Assembly: GCF_006125015.1 (NCBI RefSeq)
Contig: NZ_SZZN01000001.1
Coordinates: 2,108,001-2,172,000, forward strand
DNA: 64,000 nt
Source: Roseovarius arcticus
Lineage (GTDB): Bacteria > Pseudomonadota > Alphaproteobacteria > Rhodobacterales > Rhodobacteraceae
Direction: 5' to 3'
Numbering within the stretch: position 1 is the first letter of the stretch; every line of letters starts with the position of its first letter. The notes under the pieces were generated by a model. That model worked only from the letters and a program-made list of their open reading frames with translations. It did no database searches and was not told the DNA's origin. The position numbers and the translations under genes are program-made. Below, piece by piece: positions 1 through 9,331 of this stretch.

Positions 1-1017
1 CAGTGAGGAATGGCCCGGCATATAGGCATAATTGCCTACCCAGCGCTCCGCGATCCGGCGATCTGGCAGGGTCAGGACCTGATCGAGTGCGTTCATAATC
101 AGATCATCCACTTGTGCCGGATAGTCCGGTGCCGCGCCCGCACCATAATGGTGCGAATCGCCCAAAGTGACACTGCCATCTGCCTCTTGGGCGGCTATGA
201 TATGAACGCCGTGGGCCAGCGCATCCGCTTGGTGCGCGGCCTGATGCGTTTTCAGTGCAGGCAAACTGGCGCAATCCGCAAATGCGCTATACCGCGCGAG
301 ACTCAGACCACCCAGCACGAAAGGGCCCAGCCGCCAATCCGCCGGTTGCGGCGCCGTACGTAACATCTGCAAACGGCAGGTGGTAACGCTGGTTTCCCGC
401 CATGCGTTCGGATGCAGGCGCGCAAAGTCGTCGCCGCCGCAGATCACGATATGTTCAGCACGCCATTTGCTATCTGCAGTCACAATCCGCCCATCCGCCG
501 CCTCGCAGACCTCGGCGCCAAAGTGGAACGTGACGCCAAACTCTCGCGCCAGCCAAGCCGTTATTGCGGCCAGCGCGCCTCGTTGATCCACTTTCCAAGC
601 GTCAGGGCTATAAAGCCCGCCCAGCGCGCCGGCGTTCAGACCAGCCGCACTTTCATGAACCCCTGCCCCGTCCAGCAGCGTAAAATCTTGCCCATGCGCG
701 TCCGCCCCAACGGAACATTCAGCCAGCACCGCCATCTCTTCGGGCTGGCGCGCGACAAAAAGGCAACCCGCCTGCCTAAGGGTCAACCCTGCGCCCGCCG
801 CCACTTCGCGCCATGCATCCAGCGTGGCGCGTGCACTGTCCAGCTCCGGCCCGGGCCGCTGCGCCACAATGGCCAGCATCCCGAAATTGCGCACCGATGC
901 GCCATTTGCCACGGTGCCGCGCTCGAACACGGCGACGCGCAAACCGGCCCGCGCGCCCTGCCACGCATGTGCGAGGCCCAGAATACCGCCGCCCACAACC
1001 GCCAGATCGTATGTCAT
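1..1017 (-). CDS. FAD-dependent oxidoreductase (DAO superfamily, TIGR03364-like), 3' end cut off
   Basis: The minus-strand frame is open from an ATG at 1017 to the window edge (339 codons, no stop), so the C-terminus is missing. The N-terminus starts with a Rossmann FAD-binding motif, VVGGGILGLAHA, followed by an acidic strand end (VFERG) and the segment ASVRNFGML, which I recall as typical of the TIGR03364 group of glycine-oxidase-like flavoenzymes. In some genomes that group lies near phosphonate degradation genes. Members oxidise small amines or amino acids with FAD, and the substrate here is unknown. No phosphonate genes are visible. The gene is divergent from ispH. Family assignment is from memory of motifs. 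Confidence 0.8.
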   Translation of the reverse strand, partial: MTYDLAVVGGGILGLAHAWQGARAGLRVAVFERGTVANGASVRNFGMLAIVAQRPGPELDSARATLDAWREVAAGAGLTLRQAGCLFVARQPEEMAVLAECSVGADAHGQDFTLLDGAGVHESAAGLNAGALGGLYSPDAWKVDQRGALAAITAWLAREFGVTFHFGAEVCEAADGRIVTADSKWRAEHIVICGGDDFARLHPNAWRETSVTTCRLQMLRTAPQPADWRLGPFVLGGLSLARYSAFADCASLPALKTHQAAHQADALAHGVHIIAAQEADGSVTLGDSHHYGAGAAPDYPAQVDDLIMNALDQVLTLPDRRIAERWVGNYAYMPGHSSL

Positions 1018-1150
1018 ACAATACCTCCCCTGCTCCGCGCGTTCAGTCTTGCGTTTGTAAGCCGCAGCCCGTCAAGTCCGCGTCATTTCCGCCGTCCCCT
1101 CTGGACGCAGCCCGCCGCGTCCCTTACCTCTGCGCCGCAAGGAGCGTGCC

Positions 1151-2101
1151 ATGACAAATCCACCCCTCACCCTTTATCTCGCGGCGCCGCGCGGCTTTTG
1201 CGCGGGCGTCGACCGCGCGATCAAGATTGTCGAGATGGCGCTGACCAAATGGGGCGCGCCCGTCTATGTGCGCCACGAGATCGTTCACAATAAATACGTC
1301 GTCGATGATCTACGCGCCAAGGGCGCGGTTTTCGTTGAGGAATTGGACGAGTGCCCAACTGATCGCCCGGTCATCTTTTCGGCCCACGGCGTGCCCAAAG
1401 CCGTGCCGCAAGAGGCGGACCGCCGCCAAATGATCTATGTCGACGCCACCTGCCCGCTGGTGTCGAAGGTCCATATCGAGGCCGAGCGTCACCATGAGGC
1501 GGGTCTTCAAATTATCATGATCGGCCATGACGGCCATCCTGAGACAATCGGCACAATGGGCCAGCTGCCCCCCGGCGCCGTCCTGCTTGTCGAAACTGAG
1601 GCAGACGTGGCCGCGCTGGACGTGCGCGATGCGGATGCGCTGGCTTACGTCACGCAAACGACCCTCAGCGTGGACGATACCATCGGGATCGTCGCGGCCC
1701 TGAATGAGCGATTCCCGGCCATCAAAGGCCCGCACAAAGAGGATATCTGCTACGCCACCACCAACCGGCAGGCGGCGGTCAAGGCGATGGCAGCCGAATG
1801 CGAGGCGATGCTGGTCGTCGGCGCGCCAAACTCCAGCAACTCGCGCCGTCTGGTCGAGGTGGGCGCGCGCGCCGGGTGCGGCTATGCCCAGTTGGTCCAG
1901 CGCGCCGCCGATATCGACTGGCGCGCGATCAAGGGTGTTCGAACCATCGGCGTAACGGCAGGCGCGTCGGCCCCCGAGGTACTGGTGAACGAGGTGATTG
2001 AGGCGCTTCAGTCGCGCTATGACGTCACCATCAAGCAGGTCGAAACAGCCGTCGAAAACGTCGAATTCAAGGTGCCCCGCGTGCTGAGGTCGCCCGCATG
2101 A
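1151..2101 (+). CDS. ispH: 4-hydroxy-3-methylbut-2-enyl diphosphate reductase
   Basis: Last step of the MEP isoprenoid pathway: an iron-sulfur enzyme converts HMBPP to IPP and DMAPP in the cytoplasm. The 316-residue length is normal. Near the start is [13 protein letters not shown] with the first cluster Cys, then [11 protein letters not shown] with the second, and the third lies in the C-terminal half. EEGxxF-like and SSNSRRL substrate-binding segments are present. The ATG at 1151 follows AAGGAG at a 7-nt spacing. The stop overlaps the next start (ATGA), so it heads a translationally coupled run of five genes. Confidence 0.97.
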   Translation: MTNPPLTLYLAAPRGFCAGVDRAIKIVEMALTKWGAPVYVRHEIVHNKYVVDDLRAKGAVFVEELDECPTDRPVIFSAHGVPKAVPQEADRRQMIYVDATCPLVSKVHIEAERHHEAGLQIIMIGHDGHPETIGTMGQLPPGAVLLVETEADVAALDVRDADALAYVTQTTLSVDDTIGIVAALNERFPAIKGPHKEDICYATTNRQAAVKAMAAECEAMLVVGAPNSSNSRRLVEVGARAGCGYAQLVQRAADIDWRAIKGVRTIGVTAGASAPEVLVNEVIEALQSRYDVTIKQVETAVENVEFKVPRVLRSPA

Positions 2102-2550
2102 CCCGCATACCCCGCTCTGCCATGATCCTCGGCCTCGCCGGGCTCATCCCCTTCATCTGGGGCGCGATCACTGTGTTGCAGCCCCCCCTCGCTGATTGGA
2201 CGATCCGCGCAATTGGCCCGCGTTTTGCCGGGCCTTACGTCATGCTGTTCTACGGCGCGATCATCCTCGCGTTCATGTCTGGCGTCCTTTGGGGATTCGC
2301 GACCAAGCTGGAGGGCGCGCAGGCAGCCGCCGGGTACACCCTGGCAGTTATCCCGGCGCTCTGGGCGTTTTTTACCACCGGGGGCGGGCCGTCAAGTGCG
2401 GGCATCTCGTTGATGGCCGGTTTCATCGGCCTGCTGGGCCTCGACTGGCTTTTCTGGCGTTACGGCGTCGCGCCAGAGTGGTGGATGCACCTGCGCATAT
2501 TGCTGACGGCGGTTGTGCTGGCCTGCCTCGCCGTGGGGGTATTTGCATGA
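2098..2550 (+). CDS. DUF3429 family membrane protein
   Basis: A 150-residue, strongly hydrophobic protein with about four to five predicted membrane segments. It begins with a short positive N-terminus and the segment [13 protein letters not shown]. The pattern matches the DUF3429 family of small inner-membrane proteins of unknown function, common in proteobacteria. It overlaps ispH by 4 nt and the next methyltransferase by 4 nt, so it is co-translated with them. No catalytic motif is visible. Function not known. Confidence 0.8.
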   Translation: MTRIPRSAMILGLAGLIPFIWGAITVLQPPLADWTIRAIGPRFAGPYVMLFYGAIILAFMSGVLWGFATKLEGAQAAAGYTLAVIPALWAFFTTGGGPSSAGISLMAGFIGLLGLDWLFWRYGVAPEWWMHLRILLTAVVLACLAVGVFA

Positions 2551-3140
2551 GCAGCGACGCCGAAACCCTTGCCGTTTATAGCGCAAAGGCACGGGATTAT
2601 GCCGACCTGACCGTGGATTTGGAAGGTGACAAGCATCTCGCCGCCTTCATCCAAGCGGTGCCCACCGGCGCACGCGTTCTTGACCTCGGATGCGGTCCGG
2701 GCCGGGCAGCAGGCCAAATGGCGGCCAAAGGCCTTGCGGTCGACGCCACTGACGCTGTCGCCGAAATGGTTGCGATGGCCGGTGCGCGACCTGGCGTTAC
2801 CGCATGGCAGGCAACGTTTGACGATATCTCTGGGGATGCGATCTACGATGGCATCTGGGCCAATTTCAGCCTGCTGCATGCCCCGCGCGGCGACATGCCA
2901 CGCCACCTCGCGGCCCTGCGACGCGCATTGAAACCCGGCGGCCTATTTCACATCGGCGTCAAAACCGGCACTGGCGAGGCGCGCGACAGCATCGGCCGCC
3001 TCTATACATTCTACAGTGAGGACGAATTGCGCAGCCTGTTGTCTGCCGCCGGCCTCGCACCACATGCTAGCTGGACGGGCCGCGACATCGGCCTCTCGGG
3101 CGAGGCGTCCGACTGGGTCGTGGTGCACGCCCATGGCTAA
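2547..3140 (+). CDS. class I SAM-dependent methyltransferase
   Basis: A 197-residue cytoplasmic protein. The SAM-binding motif I is clear, [19 protein letters not shown] at about residues 46-64, followed by the acidic motif II (DATDAV) and a post-motif segment [21 protein letters not shown] typical of methyltransferase-11/25 domains. The substrate cannot be read from sequence. The ATG at 2547 overlaps the upstream stop in ATGA. A longer upstream reading frame exists but would run through the DUF3429 gene. The 3' end overlaps the rnhA start by 8 nt. Confidence 0.88.
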   Translation: MSSDAETLAVYSAKARDYADLTVDLEGDKHLAAFIQAVPTGARVLDLGCGPGRAAGQMAAKGLAVDATDAVAEMVAMAGARPGVTAWQATFDDISGDAIYDGIWANFSLLHAPRGDMPRHLAALRRALKPGGLFHIGVKTGTGEARDSIGRLYTFYSEDELRSLLSAAGLAPHASWTGRDIGLSGEASDWVVVHAHG

Positions 3141-3597
3141 GCTCTTTGCCTATACTGACGGTGCCTGCTCGGGCAATCCCGGCCCCGGCGGTTGGGGCGC
3201 GCTTTTGCGCGCGATGGACGGCGGCCAAATCGTCAAGGAACGCTGCCTAAGCGGCGGGGAGGCAAATACCACCAACAACCGGATGGAGCTGCTGGCGGCT
3301 ATCAATGCGCTGGAAGCGTTGGCGAAGCCTTCGACCCTGACCATCATCACCGATAGCCAATACGTCAAAAATGGCGTCACCGGCTGGATCCATGGATGGA
3401 AGCGCAACGGCTGGAGAACCTCCGCCAAAAAGCCCGTAAAGAACGTCGAGCTTTGGCAGCGGCTGGATGAGGCCCAAGCCCGCCATGACGTGACTTGGGA
3501 GTGGGTCAAGGGCCACGCAGGCCACCCCGAAAACGAGCGCGCGGACGAGCTTGCCCGCGAGGGGATGGCCCCGTTCAAGAAAGCGCCCGCCAGATGA
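3133..3597 (+). CDS. rnhA: ribonuclease HI
   Basis: Degrades the RNA strand of RNA-DNA hybrids in replication and R-loop removal. The 154 residues match the usual length of about 155. The start [19 protein letters not shown] carries the first catalytic Asp, the ...[10 protein letters not shown] segment carries the Glu, TDSQYV carries the second Asp, and the C-terminal ENERADELA carries the last Asp, so all four carboxylates are in place. The start at 3133 was chosen because the first catalytic Asp is then 8 residues in, as in the family. The stop overlaps the next gene in ATGA. Confidence 0.97.
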   Translation: MAKLFAYTDGACSGNPGPGGWGALLRAMDGGQIVKERCLSGGEANTTNNRMELLAAINALEALAKPSTLTIITDSQYVKNGVTGWIHGWKRNGWRTSAKKPVKNVELWQRLDEAQARHDVTWEWVKGHAGHPENERADELAREGMAPFKKAPAR

Positions 3598-4217
3598 GCG
3601 CGCCTGTCTTGCTTGATTATGCTTCGGTCTTGATTTTCGCGCTCACGGGTGCGCTGGTAGCCAGCCGCGCGCAGCTCGATATCGTCGGCTTTGCCTTTGT
3701 CGCATGCCTCACGGCGGTGGGCGGCGGAACCCTGCGCGACGTGCTGCTTGACCGCAATCCAATCTTTTGGATGGGTGATCCGACCTACATCCTTATCGCG
3801 TCAACAGCGGCTGCGCTCATTTTCTTCACTGCACATCTGGTCGAAAGCCGCTATCGCTGGCTGCTCTGGCTCGACGCTTTCGCACTCGCCGTCGCGGTCC
3901 CGGCGGGCGTGTCTGTCGCGATGCTAATGTCGCAGCCAGCGCCGATTGTCGTGCTGATGGGTATGGTCACTGGCTGCATGGGCGGTCTGATGCGCGATGT
4001 GGTCATCGGCGAGGTGCCGCTGGTGCTGAAACAGGGGGAACTATACGTCAGCGCCGCCTTCGCAGGGGCGCTTGCCGCTGTGCTGCTCGCACAGGTCTGG
4101 GCCGATCCACTGATCGTGCTTGGCGGTTGCGGCGCCGTTACATGGGCCCTCCGCGCCGGATCGCTCAGCCTTGGCTGGTCCCTGCCCGTCTACAAGACGC
4201 GCCCACCTCGCAAATAG
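3594..4217 (+). CDS. trimeric intracellular cation channel (TRIC/UPF0126) family protein
   Basis: A 207-residue inner-membrane protein with about seven hydrophobic segments in two homologous halves. Each half carries the family's glycine-rich signature, [10 protein letters not shown] in the first and [13 protein letters not shown] in the second. Bacterial members (YadS/YicG type) were described as TRIC-like potassium/sodium channels; others have been linked to glycine transport, so the substrate is open. It overlaps rnhA by 4 nt and ends the ispH run. Confidence 0.88.
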   Translation: MSAPVLLDYASVLIFALTGALVASRAQLDIVGFAFVACLTAVGGGTLRDVLLDRNPIFWMGDPTYILIASTAAALIFFTAHLVESRYRWLLWLDAFALAVAVPAGVSVAMLMSQPAPIVVLMGMVTGCMGGLMRDVVIGEVPLVLKQGELYVSAAFAGALAAVLLAQVWADPLIVLGGCGAVTWALRAGSLSLGWSLPVYKTRPPRK

Positions 4218-4225
4218 CGCGTCGC

Positions 4226-4468
4226 TTAGCGCCGACCGCGCCAGTGAAATGGCACGATTATTAACGCACCAATCGACGATACAATCGCGTTCAGTCCTGA
4301 CGATCCGAAGCCAAACCCAAACATCAGCCGCACAAAATAGAATAGGAACGCGCCGCCGATGCAGATGATAATCGACGCCAGATAGCCATTCTGCGTAAAG
4401 CCCGATTTTTCCGAGATATACCCGACAATTCCGGCGATCACGACCGTGCCCATGATGGTTGGAAACAT
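4226..4468 (-). CDS. GlsB/YeaQ/YmgE-like small membrane protein
   Basis: An 80-residue hydrophobic protein with three membrane segments and the glycine-rich spacing typical of the transglycosylase-associated/YeaQ family (GTVVIAGIVGYISEKSG...). Family members are stress-induced inner-membrane proteins without a proven activity. The start at 4468 was chosen over an upstream extension of 24 residues because that extension is basic, unlike the family, and overlaps fmt. It lies 10 nt behind fmt on the same strand and may be its last co-transcribed gene. Confidence 0.75.
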   Translation of the reverse strand: MFPTIMGTVVIAGIVGYISEKSGFTQNGYLASIIICIGGAFLFYFVRLMFGFGFGSSGLNAIVSSIGALIIVPFHWRGRR

Positions 4469-4478
4469 GATGCCCCGC

Positions 4479-5396
4479 CTATAGCCGCGTTCCAGCAGGC
4501 AAAGCCATGCCGCGCAGAAACTCATCCGCATCCTGCGCACCGCGTCCAGCCCGCTGCAAGCGCAAAAGCTGCACCGCGCCTTGCCCGCAGGCCACCGTCA
4601 AAGCGCCGGGCACTGCAGCGACCAGCACCTCGCCTGGTGCGCCATGCCCCTCTGCCAGACGCGAGGCCAGCAGCTTGACCCGGGTACCGTCCACCTCGCA
4701 CCACGCACCCGGAGACGGCGACAGACCGCGAATCTGCCGGTCCACCTCAGTAGCATCGCGACCCCAATCAACACGCGCCTCCGCCTTGTCTATTTTGGCC
4801 GCATAGGTGACGCCCTCCGTTGCCTGAGGCTGCGGAGCCAGACTATCCAGCCTCTCCAGCGCTTCGCAAATCAGCGGCGCGCCCATGGCGCTGAGGCGGT
4901 CATGGAACTGCCCGGTCGTCTCCTCCGTGCCTATTGGTGTCTCGCCGCGTAGCAGAACAGGGCCGGTATCCAGCCCCGCGTCCATTTGCATAATGCAGAC
5001 GCCAGTGACCGCGTCCCCGGCCATGATCGCCCGGTGGATCGGCGCGGCACCGCGCCAGCGTGGCAGCAGGGACGCGTGAATGTTCAGGCATCCATTTCGC
5101 GGCGCGTCCAAAACAATCTGCGGCAGGATCAGACCATAGGCGACCACCACGGCGACATCCGCGTTCAGCGCGGCGAACGCCTCCTGAACTTCTTTCCCCT
5201 TCAGGCTGGATGGGTGGCGCACCTCCAGCCCCAGTTGCATCGCGCGGGCATGCACGGGCGTGGGCCGGTCCTTTTTGCCCCGCCCTGCCGGGCGCGGTGG
5301 CTGGCAATAGACAGCGGCGATATCGTGCCCCGCCGCGATCAACGCGTCCAGAACAGGGACTGAGAAATCGGGCGTTCCCATAAAAATAACGCGCAT
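4479..5396 (-). CDS. fmt: methionyl-tRNA formyltransferase
   Basis: Transfers the formyl group from 10-formyl-THF to Met-tRNA(fMet) for initiation. At 305 residues it is of normal length. The N-terminal formyltransferase domain begins [37 protein letters not shown] carries the catalytic His with the upstream Asn (CLNIHAS), and Asp is in the [11 protein letters not shown] segment. The C-terminal OB-like domain binds tRNA. The ATG at 5396 is 2 nt behind the upstream deformylase-like gene, so the formylation and deformylation genes form one transcription unit. Confidence 0.97.
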   Translation of the reverse strand: MRVIFMGTPDFSVPVLDALIAAGHDIAAVYCQPPRPAGRGKKDRPTPVHARAMQLGLEVRHPSSLKGKEVQEAFAALNADVAVVVAYGLILPQIVLDAPRNGCLNIHASLLPRWRGAAPIHRAIMAGDAVTGVCIMQMDAGLDTGPVLLRGETPIGTEETTGQFHDRLSAMGAPLICEALERLDSLAPQPQATEGVTYAAKIDKAEARVDWGRDATEVDRQIRGLSPSPGAWCEVDGTRVKLLASRLAEGHGAPGEVLVAAVPGALTVACGQGAVQLLRLQRAGRGAQDADEFLRGMALPAGTRL

Positions 5397-5398
5397 AT

Positions 5399-5896
5399 CT
5401 AACCAACCCTCTTGCGTGCCTTGCGCAGCAGCATATCGCGGCGCAGTTTCGTCAGGCGGTCGAAATACATGCGTCCGTTCAGATGGTCGATCTGGTGCTG
5501 AACTGACGTGGCCCACAGATGGACGAAGTCGCGCTCTTCTATCTCGCCCGCCGCGTTCAAAAACCGCACCGTCACAGCGCGGGGACGCGCGACCAGCGCC
5601 GAAAGGCCCGGCAGGTTTGGGCTGGCCTCCTCATGCGGGCGCATCTCGGTGCTGGCGTGCAGCACCTCGGGGTTCGCCATACGGATCACGCGGCCCCGCT
5701 CGTCACTGGCATCCACGACGGCAAGGCGCAGCATCACGCCAATCTGCGGCGCGGCCAGACCGACGCCCGGCATCGCCTCCATCGTGTCGATCATATCGGA
5801 CCAATGTGCCGCGATCTGGTCGGTGATGGCCTCAACCGGGGCGGCGGCGTTACGCAGCCGTGCGTCGGGCCAAGGGATGCAGCGGCGCACGCTCAC
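5399..5896 (-). CDS. peptide deformylase paralogue with degenerate active site
   Basis: A 165-residue protein with the deformylase fold and motif 1 intact ([10 protein letters not shown], residues 44-53). Aligned with the neighbouring deformylase, motif 2 EGCLS reads EASPN, so the metal-ligand Cys is Ser92. Motif 3 HEIDH reads HQIDH (residues 134-138), so the catalytic Glu is Gln135; both His ligands remain. A normal metallo-deformylase mechanism should not work. It sits 4 nt behind def and 2 nt before fmt in one unit. It may be a ribosome- or peptide-binding pseudoenzyme or act on another substrate; its role is unknown. The frame is complete and coding. Confidence 0.88.
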   Translation of the reverse strand: MSVRRCIPWPDARLRNAAAPVEAITDQIAAHWSDMIDTMEAMPGVGLAAPQIGVMLRLAVVDASDERGRVIRMANPEVLHASTEMRPHEEASPNLPGLSALVARPRAVTVRFLNAAGEIEERDFVHLWATSVQHQIDHLNGRMYFDRLTKLRRDMLLRKARKRVG

Positions 5897-5900
5897 GGTA

Positions 5901-6419
5901 TCACTCCCGCGCCATTTCGCGTTTCAGTTTCTGCATCCTACGGGTGATTAACTGCCGCTTCATCGGGCCGATATGGTCGATAAAAAGCGTACCGTTCAGA
6001 TGGTCAATCTCGTGCTGGACACAGGTTGCCCAAAGCCCGTCAAAACCGCTCGTTCGTTCGTTTCCGTCCATATCGATCCAGCGCACCTCTACCTCGGCAG
6101 GGCGGGTCACGTCGGCGAATTGATCGGGGATCGACAGGCACCCCTCCTCGTAGACATTTTGCGCGTCGGAACTGGCCGTCACCTCGGGATTAAACATCAC
6201 CATCGGTTGCGGCGGCGCGCCCTCTTCTTTGATGCAATCCATCACAATCAGGCGGGTGAGAATGCCAATCTGCGGCGCAGCAAGGCCAATACCGGGGGCG
6301 CCATACATCGTCTCTAGCATGTCATTGGCCAAAGAGCGCAACTCGCCCGTCACATCTGGGACGGGATCGCACAGCTTTTTAAGGCGGGGATCGGGATGGA
6401 TCAGGATGGGCATTTTCAT
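5901..6419 (-). CDS. def: peptide deformylase
   Basis: Removes the formyl group from nascent N-terminal Met. The 172 residues carry all three motifs: [18 protein letters not shown] with the metal-ligand Cys, and HEIDHLNG with two His ligands and the catalytic Glu. The N-terminus MKMPILIHPDPRLKK matches the family. Two ATGs (6419 and 6413) are both plausible, and much longer upstream extensions are not. It is the first gene of the def / def-like / fmt run. Confidence 0.96.
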   Translation of the reverse strand: MKMPILIHPDPRLKKLCDPVPDVTGELRSLANDMLETMYGAPGIGLAAPQIGILTRLIVMDCIKEEGAPPQPMVMFNPEVTASSDAQNVYEEGCLSIPDQFADVTRPAEVEVRWIDMDGNERTSGFDGLWATCVQHEIDHLNGTLFIDHIGPMKRQLITRRMQKLKREMARE

Positions 6420-6537
6420 GGGCTGCATGTAGGCCAAGCGGGCCTGCGGTGCAACGCCCCTTGCGCCCGGGATCAAACCGCGTAGCTTGCCTATGGACAG
6501 AATTGTGCCGTTGATACGCGGCAAGAAGGAGAGCCAC

Positions 6538-7707
6538 ATGAACTTCGACGAAATCATCGACCGCGTCGGCACCCATTCCAGCAAATGGGACATGATGATG
6601 CCGTTATATGGCGTCAGCCCCGAAGACGGTATTTCGATGTGGGTGGCCGACATGGACTTTCGCCCGCCTACCTGCGTCTCGGCAGCGGTGGCAAAGATGC
6701 ATGATCATGGCATCTATGGATATTATGGCGACGACGGCGCCTACCGCGCCGCGATCCAGTGGTGGATGCAAGAGCGCCACGGTTGGAGCGTCGAGAAGGA
6801 TTCAATCTTCACCACCCACGGCCTCGTCAACGGCACGTCGATGTGTATCGACGCCTTCACCGCACCCGGCGATGGCATTGTTCTGTTTACGCCCGTCTAC
6901 CACGCCTTTGCCAAAGTGATCAAAGCATCCGGGCGTGAGGTGGTGGAATGCCCGCTAACCCGCGAGAGTGGACGGTACCAGTTTGACTTCGCCGCCTACG
7001 ACGCCCAGATGACAGGGCGCGAGACGATGTTGATCCTCTGCTCGCCGCACAATCCCGGTGGACGCGTCTGGACCGAGGCCGAATTGCAGGGCGTCGCCGA
7101 TTTCGCGCGCCGCTACGATCTGATCGTGGTGTCGGACGAAATTCACCACGATCTGGTGATGCCTGGTCATACCCACATTCCGATGGCCCGAATTCAGGGG
7201 GTGGAGGACCGCCTCGTGATGATGACGGCCACGACAAAAACATTCAATATTGCTGGATCGCACACTGGCAACGTGATCGTGCAAGACGGCGCACTGCGCG
7301 CCCGATTTGCCGCGCGGATGGCGGCGATGGGAATGTCGGCCAACTCCTTCGGCCTCTTCATGGCCGAGGCCGCGTATTCCCCCGAAGGGGCCGAATGGGT
7401 CGATGCACTGCGCCTTTACATTGATGGCAACCGCAAGCTGTTTGACGATGCGATTAATGCAATCCCGGGCCTTGCATCAATGCCGCTGGAGGCGACATAC
7501 CTTGCATGGGTCGATTTTGCCGATACGGGTATGGCGCGCGATGAATTCGATGCACGTATCCAGCAACGGGCGCGCGTCGCAGCTAGTCACGGACCCACCT
7601 TCGGCGAAGGCGGCGAAAGCTTCTCGCGCTTCAACCTCGCGACGCCGCGTGCGCGCGTCGCCGAAGCAGCAGCGCGCCTAACGGATGCCTTCAGCGATCT
7701 TCAATAG
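6538..7707 (+). CDS. MalY/PatB-type PLP-dependent aminotransferase or C-S lyase
   Basis: A 389-residue fold-type I PLP enzyme. The N-terminus MNFDEIIDRVGTHSSKWD and WVADMDF are typical of the MalY/PatB branch, which cleaves cystathionine and related C-S bonds. The Schiff-base Lys is in TATTKTFNIAG, the phosphate-binding segment in HNPGGRVW, and the cofactor Asp in VVSDEIHHDL. Start 6538 has AAGGAGA 5-11 nt upstream. It is divergent from def and stands alone. It may act as cystathionine beta-lyase or as a sulfur-compound lyase, and sequence alone does not decide. Confidence 0.9.
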   Translation: MNFDEIIDRVGTHSSKWDMMMPLYGVSPEDGISMWVADMDFRPPTCVSAAVAKMHDHGIYGYYGDDGAYRAAIQWWMQERHGWSVEKDSIFTTHGLVNGTSMCIDAFTAPGDGIVLFTPVYHAFAKVIKASGREVVECPLTRESGRYQFDFAAYDAQMTGRETMLILCSPHNPGGRVWTEAELQGVADFARRYDLIVVSDEIHHDLVMPGHTHIPMARIQGVEDRLVMMTATTKTFNIAGSHTGNVIVQDGALRARFAARMAAMGMSANSFGLFMAEAAYSPEGAEWVDALRLYIDGNRKLFDDAINAIPGLASMPLEATYLAWVDFADTGMARDEFDARIQQRARVAASHGPTFGEGGESFSRFNLATPRARVAEAAARLTDAFSDLQ

Positions 7708-7747
7708 TTGAGCTGCTGGGCGTCCACGTGCCGCCCGGCACATCCAA

Positions 7748-8125
7748 TCACCCTTCCGGCACCTCGTCAGCTGCAGTTGAATCCTCAAGCAAAGCAGTCG
7801 GCGCATTCGGCGCGCGGACAAAATCGACAGGCTGGCCATCCGACACCGGGGTCATGCGTTTGTATTCGAAATGCTGTTCGCCGCCCTCCTCGGATGCGGC
7901 GACGATGAGACATCGTGACAAATGGCGCGGCCCGTCATAAAGATCGACCAACCCGCGGAGATGGGCGGCATCTGCCGCCTCAACTGCAAATCCACCGGGC
8001 CACGCTCGCAAGATGCGATAGGATACACCGCCAACCTCGACGGTCAGGCGACTACTCTTTAGCAGCGCCGCCCGGCGTGCCTTATCCAGACCCTCCTGCA
8101 CGTCGGGTGGTAAATGCATATCCAT
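7748..8125 (-). CDS. conserved hypothetical protein
   Basis: A 125-residue soluble protein without signal peptide or membrane segment. It contains a beta-rich central part (SYRILRAWPGGFAVEA ... LRGLVDLYDGPRHL), and the C-terminal tail is loosely structured and acidic. I recall similar proteins in other Rhodobacteraceae but no assigned function. The beta-rich centre is vaguely PilZ-like, though the RxxxR signature is not evident, so I do not assign it. The gene is convergent with the MalY-type aminotransferase. Confidence 0.65.
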   Translation of the reverse strand: MDMHLPPDVQEGLDKARRAALLKSSRLTVEVGGVSYRILRAWPGGFAVEAADAAHLRGLVDLYDGPRHLSRCLIVAASEEGGEQHFEYKRMTPVSDGQPVDFVRAPNAPTALLEDSTAADEVPEG

Positions 8126-8321
8126 AGCTAACCCCTATCGTGAAAATTGATTAATCCAAGAATGACGGTTAATTAGTTCCGATCAAGTTAAGATTTTGCG
8201 AAATGTGCGGCTGTGACTACGATGCTTTGCGCGGTCCGCAAGGTATCGGTCCTTGCGTGGAGAAACGATATCCGTTTGAACGCTCGCAGTATTCTTTGAG
8301 TTCTGCGAAAGGACGGCCCCT

Positions 8322-9233
8322 ATGGACATCGCAGCAATCATCGCACTGGCCATGATCCTGGACGCCGCCATTGGCGAGCCGCGCTGGATATGGAGCCGGG
8401 TGCCGCATCCTGCAGTTCTGATGGGGCGCGCGGTCGCACTACTGGACGCCCGTTTGAATGTCGGCAGCGCACGGCGCGCAAAAGGGGTTGCGGCAGTGGT
8501 GATCCTCGCGTCCTGCGCGCTAGGGATCGGCGCCGCCGTTTCCCAACTGGGCGGATTTGCCAGTATCTTGGTCGCCGCAATCCTAATTGCGCAACGCTCC
8601 CTCGTTGAGCACGTTCGCGCCGTGGCCACCGGTCTGCGACATTCCACAGGCGCGGGGCGTTCGGCCGTTACAATGATCGTCGGGCGCGACACCGAGGGCA
8701 TGGATGCGGCCGCCGTCACCCGCGCCGCCATCGAATCTGCGGCTGAGAATTTTAGCGACGGCGTGATAGCGCCAGTTTTCTGGTTGGCTGTGGCAGGTCT
8801 GCCAGGCCTTGTGCTTTATAAGGCGATCAACACTGCCGATAGTATGATCGGCCACCGCACCCCGCGCTATGAGCGTTTCGGCTGGGCGGCGGCTCGCCTT
8901 GATGATGCACTTAATATAATTCCCGCACGCGCAACTGCCGCCCTGATCGCAGTCCTCGCGCGGCCCCGCCCGCATTGGCGTGACATCGCGCATGAGGCGC
9001 GTCTGCACCGCTCGCCGAACGCCGGATGGCCAGAGGCCGCGATGGCGCGCAGTATCCGCGTATCACTGTCCGGCCCGCGCACATATAACGGGCAGGTGGC
9101 AGACTACCCGTTTGTCAACCCGGACGGAATGCGCACCCACGGTCCCGTCCAAATCGACGACGCTGTCACTGTCCTGTGGCACGCATGGCGGGTCGTCCTA
9201 ATATTCGCGATTCTGGCTGCCCTCCTGCTTTGA
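8322..9233 (+). CDS. cbiB: adenosylcobinamide-phosphate synthase
   Basis: Attaches aminopropanol (or its phosphate) to adenosylcobyric acid in cobalamin synthesis (cobD in Pseudomonas naming). A 303-residue inner-membrane protein with about four to five membrane segments. The family stretches AAVTRAAIESAAENFSDG, KAINTADSMIGHR and RLHRSPNAGWPEAAMA are present. The usual partner cobC (L-Thr-O-3-P decarboxylase) is not adjacent. No cobalamin riboswitch is recognisable in the 196 nt upstream. Confidence 0.94.
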   Translation: MDIAAIIALAMILDAAIGEPRWIWSRVPHPAVLMGRAVALLDARLNVGSARRAKGVAAVVILASCALGIGAAVSQLGGFASILVAAILIAQRSLVEHVRAVATGLRHSTGAGRSAVTMIVGRDTEGMDAAAVTRAAIESAAENFSDGVIAPVFWLAVAGLPGLVLYKAINTADSMIGHRTPRYERFGWAAARLDDALNIIPARATAALIAVLARPRPHWRDIAHEARLHRSPNAGWPEAAMARSIRVSLSGPRTYNGQVADYPFVNPDGMRTHGPVQIDDAVTVLWHAWRVVLIFAILAALLL

Positions 9234-9331
9234 TTTGTATGGAATAAGCTGTCGTCGTTAACTTCGCGTTTAAGGCGTTCGTCTAAGTCATATAAGCTAC
9301 GACGAAATTGCCCCCATTTGAGAGGCTGCGG

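Noticed and set aside
8126..8321. Possible cobalamin riboswitch upstream of cbiB
   Set aside because: No B12-box-like sequence is recognisable in these 196 nt.
9258..9273. TTAA-N8-TTAA before the lytic transglycosylase gene
   Set aside because: Spacing is 8 rather than the 7 nt of CtrA sites.
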